From: Deinococcus sp.
GTDB taxonomy: Bacteria > Deinococcota > Deinococci > Deinococcales > Deinococcaceae
DNA: 10,706 nt
Direction: 5' to 3'
Assembly (NCBI GenBank): GCA_018260275.1
Contig: JAGLBK010000086.1
Location: 1-10,706, forward strand
The position numbers and the translations under genes are program-made. Under the pieces are notes generated by a model. It worked only from the letters and a program-made list of their open reading frames with translations, ran no database searches and had not been told where the DNA came from. Position 1 is the first letter of the stretch; each line of letters starts with the position of its first letter. Positions 8,129-10,706 of the stretch are shown here, piece after piece.

Positions 8129-8371
8129 ACCCCCCCCAGCCCCCCTACCCGGCTGGGCAGGGGGAGCGGCGCTCCGCTGAGGATGTGGATGCTTTTGCAG
8201 GTGACTGCCAAACGTGGAGGTTGCGCCCAGCGGGGCCTTGGATACGAAATGTCCGGGGACGGTTCCTAGGCCCGCGCCCTTCGGCCACGACGGCCCCCGT
8301 TGCTTTTTGCGGTGACGTGACGGTGAGGGGTTTAGCTCCTCCACCCTTGCGGGGGAGGCTGGGAGGGGGGT
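8129..8371. repeat. Non-coding element bounded by imperfect inverted repeats, MITE-like or REP-like
   Basis: The left arm (8129-8167, C-rich then G-rich) and the reverse complement of the right arm (8335-8371) align over nearly their whole length: a C run, CAGCC, a C run, then a G-rich end finishing in AGC. Each arm also folds by itself. Positions 8141-8150 pair with 8155-8164 (one mismatch, loop GGCT), and 8338-8346 pair with 8351-8358 (one bulged A, loop TTGC). Inside, GGGCCTTGGA (8233-8242) pairs with TCCTAGGCCC (8264-8273) at nine of ten positions. No plausible protein is encoded on either strand and no target duplication is evident. Deinococcus genomes are known to carry families of small non-coding repeats; membership is not shown by one copy. 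Confidence 0.55.
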
Positions 8372-8531
8372 AACGCAGAGTGCGTCCCAGTAAACAAATT
8401 CTGTTTTATGAGTAAGATTTTAGCACCACCCAACTTGCCAGGGAAGCTGCCTGAGGCCCCAGCAGCACAACCACCCGCCCCCCCAAAACCTCACACCGGG
8501 GCAACTTGGCGTGTTCCAGGGCCAAATGCTC
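8372..8531. other. Intergenic stretch upstream of the methyltransferase, no gene seen
   Basis: It begins with an AT-rich patch (about 8390-8430, containing TTTTATGAGTAAGATTTT) and continues as C-rich DNA. I find no protein, tRNA or clear hairpin in it. The only signal recognised is the -10 box at its right end, which belongs to the methyltransferase. Confidence 0.4.
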
Positions 8532-8537
8532 TAGGCT
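8532..8537 (+). promoter_or_regulatory. Putative -10 box of a leaderless methyltransferase promoter
   Basis: TAGGCT lies 6 nt before the GTG start at 8544. No Shine-Dalgarno sequence is present. The nearest -35-like hexamer, TTGGCG, is about 20 nt upstream, longer than the normal spacer. The box supports GTG 8544 as the start. Confidence 0.5.
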
Positions 8538-8543
8538 GCCCGC

Positions 8544-9767
8544 GTGAGCAAGCCCGCTAAAACCCCCTCCAAGACCGCCCCCAGAAAGTACACCTCCAAA
8601 TTGCCCTCGGTGATCCTCAAGACCAGCGCCGTGCGCCGGATCGCCGGGCGTTATCCGTTCGGCCACAGCGGCGACATCGAGGACGCGGCCCCCGGCCTGG
8701 CCCCCGGCGAGGTCGTGGACGTGCGCGACGAGGGCGGGCGGCTGGTCGGGCGCGGGTACTTCAACGAACAGGGCGCGACCCCGCTGCGGATGCTGAACTG
8801 GGACGGCGGCGAAATCGACCAGAAATTTTATCGCCAGCGTGTCCGGGCAGCGCTCGAACGGCGCCGGGGCCGCATCACCGGCACCAACGCCATGCGGGTG
8901 CTGCACGCCGAGGCCGACGGGCTGCCAGGCGTCGTGGCCGACCAGTTCGGCGACGTGCTCAGTGTGCAGTTTCGCAACGCGGGCGTCGAGCGGCACCGTG
9001 ACCTGATTCTGAAGGCTCTGCGGGAAGAAACCGGGGCCACCTCCGCCTTCGAGCGCAGCGACACGGGCGAGCGGCGCAAGGAAGGCCTAGAACTGGTGTC
9101 GGGCGTGCTGTGGGGCAATGTTCCGGAGCGCGTGGAGTTCTTTGAGGACGACCTGAACCTGCACTTCGCCCCGATGGACGCCCAGAAGACCGGGTTTTTT
9201 CTGGACCAGCGCGACAATCGGCGCCTGATGCGCTCGCTGGTCCAACCCGGCGAGGCTTTTCTGGACGTGTACAGCTACACCGGCGGCTTCTCGCTGCACG
9301 CGGCCAAGGCCGGGGCCCAGAGCACCGCCATTGATAAGGATAAGGTCGCGCTGAGCGTGCTGGAGCAGGAGGCGGCGGCCAACGGCGTGCGCGTCAGCCT
9401 ACGCTGGGGCGACGCGCTGGAGCAACTCTCAGCCCTGGAAAAAGACCGGCGGCAGTTCGGGGCCATCGTGCTCGACCCGCCGACCCTCGCCAAGCGTAAA
9501 GACGATATTCCACGCGCCAAGCGCATTTTCACCGACGGGGCCGAGTCGGCCCTGCGGATGCTGACGCCCGGCGGCCACCTGCTCATCTCGACCTGTGCCC
9601 ACTACATCCGCGTGGATGACCTGCTCGACGCGGCGCGGGTCGCGGCGGGCGCGGCGGAAGCGGGGGCAGAAGTCATTGCCGTGACCTACCAGCCCGCCGA
9701 TCACCCGCACCTACTGAGCGTGCCGGAAAGCCTGTACCTCAAGAGCATCCTGCTGCGGAAGGAGTAA
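8544..9767 (+). CDS. Class I SAM-dependent rRNA methyltransferase, RlmI-like (PUA plus Rossmann)
   Basis: Proteins of this type (COG1092; RlmI of E. coli makes m5C1962 of 23S rRNA, with Thermus relatives) methylate rRNA bases. The 407-residue protein starts at GTG 8544 with a Lys-rich leader of about 20 residues. The N-terminal PUA-like RNA-binding domain (about 22-95) includes GRYPFGHSGDIE. A linker domain with HAEADGLPGVVAD follows. KTGFFLDQRDNR (215-226) comes before the SAM-binding loop LDVYSYTGGFSLHAA (240-254). The catalytic motif is LDPPT (310-314). TCAHY (350-354) supplies C351, a possible nucleophile for a C5-cytosine reaction. The C-terminus HPHLLSVPESLYLK is typical of the family. 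Length fits (E. coli RlmI is about 396). The exact target base is not decided by sequence. A terminator follows at 9886 and the next gene converges on it. Confidence 0.88.
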   Translation: MSKPAKTPSKTAPRKYTSKLPSVILKTSAVRRIAGRYPFGHSGDIEDAAPGLAPGEVVDVRDEGGRLVGRGYFNEQGATPLRMLNWDGGEIDQKFYRQRVRAALERRRGRITGTNAMRVLHAEADGLPGVVADQFGDVLSVQFRNAGVERHRDLILKALREETGATSAFERSDTGERRKEGLELVSGVLWGNVPERVEFFEDDLNLHFAPMDAQKTGFFLDQRDNRRLMRSLVQPGEAFLDVYSYTGGFSLHAAKAGAQSTAIDKDKVALSVLEQEAAANGVRVSLRWGDALEQLSALEKDRRQFGAIVLDPPTLAKRKDDIPRAKRIFTDGAESALRMLTPGGHLLISTCAHYIRVDDLLDAARVAAGAAEAGAEVIAVTYQPADHPHLLSVPESLYLKSILLRKE

Positions 9768-9885
9768 AGTCGCAGGTCCGGTGCTGAGGTGGGCTTTACC
9801 CGGTAAGGCATTGCCAAAAGCGGACAAGCTGGTTTTCCGAACGAAGGGCAGAAGAAAGCATGCCCAAAGTCACGTACAACAGAAA

Positions 9886-9919
9886 GTGCTGAGCGCCTGA
9901 GCCTCAGCACCTCTTTTTT
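9886..9919 (+). terminator. Intrinsic terminator between convergent genes
   Basis: GTGCTGAG (9886-9893) and CTCAGCAC (9903-9910) make a perfect 8-bp stem with a 9-nt loop, followed by CTC and six Ts (9914-9919). It ends plus-strand transcripts from the methyltransferase. In the other direction the T tract is poor (TTTCTG), so it may serve the DedA-family gene only weakly. Confidence 0.82.
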
Positions 9920-9934
9920 ATTCTGGGGAAAACT

Positions 9935-10537
9935 TCAGCTGGTGCGACGAGCCGACAGCACGCGCATGACCACCGGAATGGCGCTCAGCAGAATCACGAC
10001 GACCACGATCAGCAGAATGTAATGGTCCAGGTTGGGAATCTTCTGTCCCACGTAATAGGCCAGCGCGGGCAGCCCAGCCCCCCAGATGACCGCACCGATG
10101 ACGCTGTAGAGCGTGTACAGCGGAAAATTCATATTGCTGACCCCTGCCAGTGTCGGAACCACAGCCCGCACGAACGGAATGAAGCGGGCCAGCATGACCG
10201 ACTTGGGGCCTTCCTTGGCAAAGAATTCTTCGGCCTGAACGCGGTACTCGGGCTTGAACAGCCTGGAATTCTGGCGGCTGAAGATGGCCGGGCCAAAGCG
10301 CTTGCCCAGAAAGTAGCCCACGATGCTGCCCAGAATGGCCCCGGCGATCACCGCGCCGATCACGCCCGGCAGGCTGAGATGATACTTGTTGGTCTGACTG
10401 GCGGCGGCCATGCCCGCCACGATCAGCAGGCTGTCGCCGGGCAGCGCGGCCCCGACCAGCAGCCCTGTTTCTGCAAAAACGACGAGGAAAATGCCCAGAT
10501 ACGAGGCACCGAGAATAGCCTGAGTCAACTGCTCCAT
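9935..10537 (-). CDS. DedA-family (VTT domain) inner-membrane protein
   Basis: DedA proteins are integral membrane proteins linked to envelope homeostasis; some members transport undecaprenyl phosphate or other lipids across the membrane. The protein is 200 residues from ATG 10535-10537, typical for the family. Hydrophobic segments lie at about 12-46, 56-78, 112-133, 138-165 and 172-193. The acidic pair E23 and D35 (in LPGDS) and the arginines R118 and R124 in RFIPFVRAVVPTLAGVSNM match, in spacing and context, the four charged residues known to be essential in E. coli YqjA/YghB (E39, D51, R130, R136). The YFLGKRFG motif is at 75-82. The start is supported by a TAAGCT box 6 nt upstream. The gene is convergent with the methyltransferase and divergent from the partial gene at 10676. 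The transported substrate is not known from sequence. Confidence 0.93.
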   Translation of the reverse strand: MEQLTQAILGASYLGIFLVVFAETGLLVGAALPGDSLLIVAGMAAASQTNKYHLSLPGVIGAVIAGAILGSIVGYFLGKRFGPAIFSRQNSRLFKPEYRVQAEEFFAKEGPKSVMLARFIPFVRAVVPTLAGVSNMNFPLYTLYSVIGAVIWGAGLPALAYYVGQKIPNLDHYILLIVVVVILLSAIPVVMRVLSARRTS

Positions 10538-10543
10538 TACTTC

Positions 10544-10549
10544 AGCTTA
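10544..10549 (-). promoter_or_regulatory. Putative -10 box of a leaderless promoter for the DedA-family gene
   Basis: On the minus strand TAAGCT is followed by 6 nt (GAAGTA) and the ATG. There is no useful Shine-Dalgarno spacing and no clear -35. Confidence 0.5.
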
Positions 10550-10663
10550 GCGGTTACGGGGCCGGGCGCGTCCACCAGAAGTTGCAGGAGTCTTAAAAGT
10601 CACCGCGCCGCCCTTACTGCCGGCCTCTTACTATTGATAACGCGGAAAGTTGTTGTCGAATTG

Positions 10664-10669
10664 TAAACT
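10664..10669 (+). promoter_or_regulatory. Putative -10 box for the gene at the right edge
   Basis: TAAACT lies 6 nt before ATG 10676. The surrounding 10630-10670 is AT-rich compared with the rest of the window, as expected of a promoter. It is divergent from the DedA-family promoter; the two boxes are 114 nt apart. Confidence 0.5.
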
Positions 10670-10675
10670 CTGGAC

Positions 10676-10706
10676 ATGTCTGAGGTTTGGAAGCCACGAC
10701 TCCTCA
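10676..10706 (+). CDS. Start of an unidentified gene, cut by the window edge
   Basis: ATG at 10676 opens MSEVWKPRLL, after which the window ends. Ten residues are too few to assign a family. The reason to believe it is a real start is the TAAACT box exactly 6 nt upstream, the same arrangement as at three complete genes here. Confidence 0.4.
   Translation, partial: MSEVWKPRLL

Noticed and set aside
9701..9910. Minus-strand 69-residue frame between the methyltransferase and DedA-family gene
   Set aside because: It begins within the terminator hairpin and overlaps the methyltransferase 3' end; composition is Arg/Ser-rich with no motif.
10022..10666. Plus-strand frame of 214 residues over the DedA-family gene
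   Set aside because: The minus-strand protein has the four conserved charged residues of the family; the plus-strand frame has no recognisable features.

Overview
The window is high-GC bacterial DNA and most likely comes from Deinococcus or a close relative. The reasons are the protein types and their sequence character, and a repeated promoter layout. In that layout a TANNNT -10 box ends only 6 or 7 nt before the start codon with no ribosome binding site, which is the leaderless mRNA arrangement known to be common in Deinococcus. The assignment is an inference from style and not from a database match.

Layout. The left part (1-2326) lies on the minus strand: the first 40 codons of a probable D-2-hydroxyacid dehydrogenase (1-120), a prephenate dehydrogenase with a C-terminal ACT domain (tyrA, 239-1348) and the GTPase Era (1415-2326). 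Between era and the next gene is a small plus-strand ORF that reads well as protein but needs one frameshift (about 2432-2708). An initiator tRNA-fMet follows on the minus strand (2745-2821), with a consensus promoter upstream (2876-2904) and an intrinsic terminator downstream (2710-2735).

The plus-strand part (2968-8076) starts with a MoaB/MogA-type molybdopterin protein carrying a long disordered tail. It is followed 2 nt later by a TTG-started membrane protein of unknown function. Next are a periplasmic sugar-binding protein of an ABC importer without its permeases, a strong terminator, and a secreted family 20 glycoside hydrolase. Together the last two suggest cleavage and uptake of amino-sugar glycans, but the substrate is not shown by the sequence.

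From 8077 to 8543 there is no gene. About 243 bp of this gap (8129-8371) is bounded by imperfect C-rich/G-rich inverted repeats that each fold into a hairpin, with a third hairpin inside. It looks like a non-coding MITE-like or REP-like repeat. An RlmI-type rRNA methyltransferase (8544-9767, GTG start) follows and converges, across a hairpin terminator, on a DedA-family membrane protein on the minus strand (9935-10537). The last 31 bases begin another plus-strand gene with its own -10 box.

Overall this is mostly ordinary chromosome: housekeeping genes with some envelope and carbohydrate genes. I found no defence system, mobile element with a transposase, CRISPR array or biosynthetic cluster. 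The most distinctive signals are the repeated leaderless promoter layout, the inverted-repeat element, the orphan binding protein with its hydrolase, and the frameshifted small ORF.
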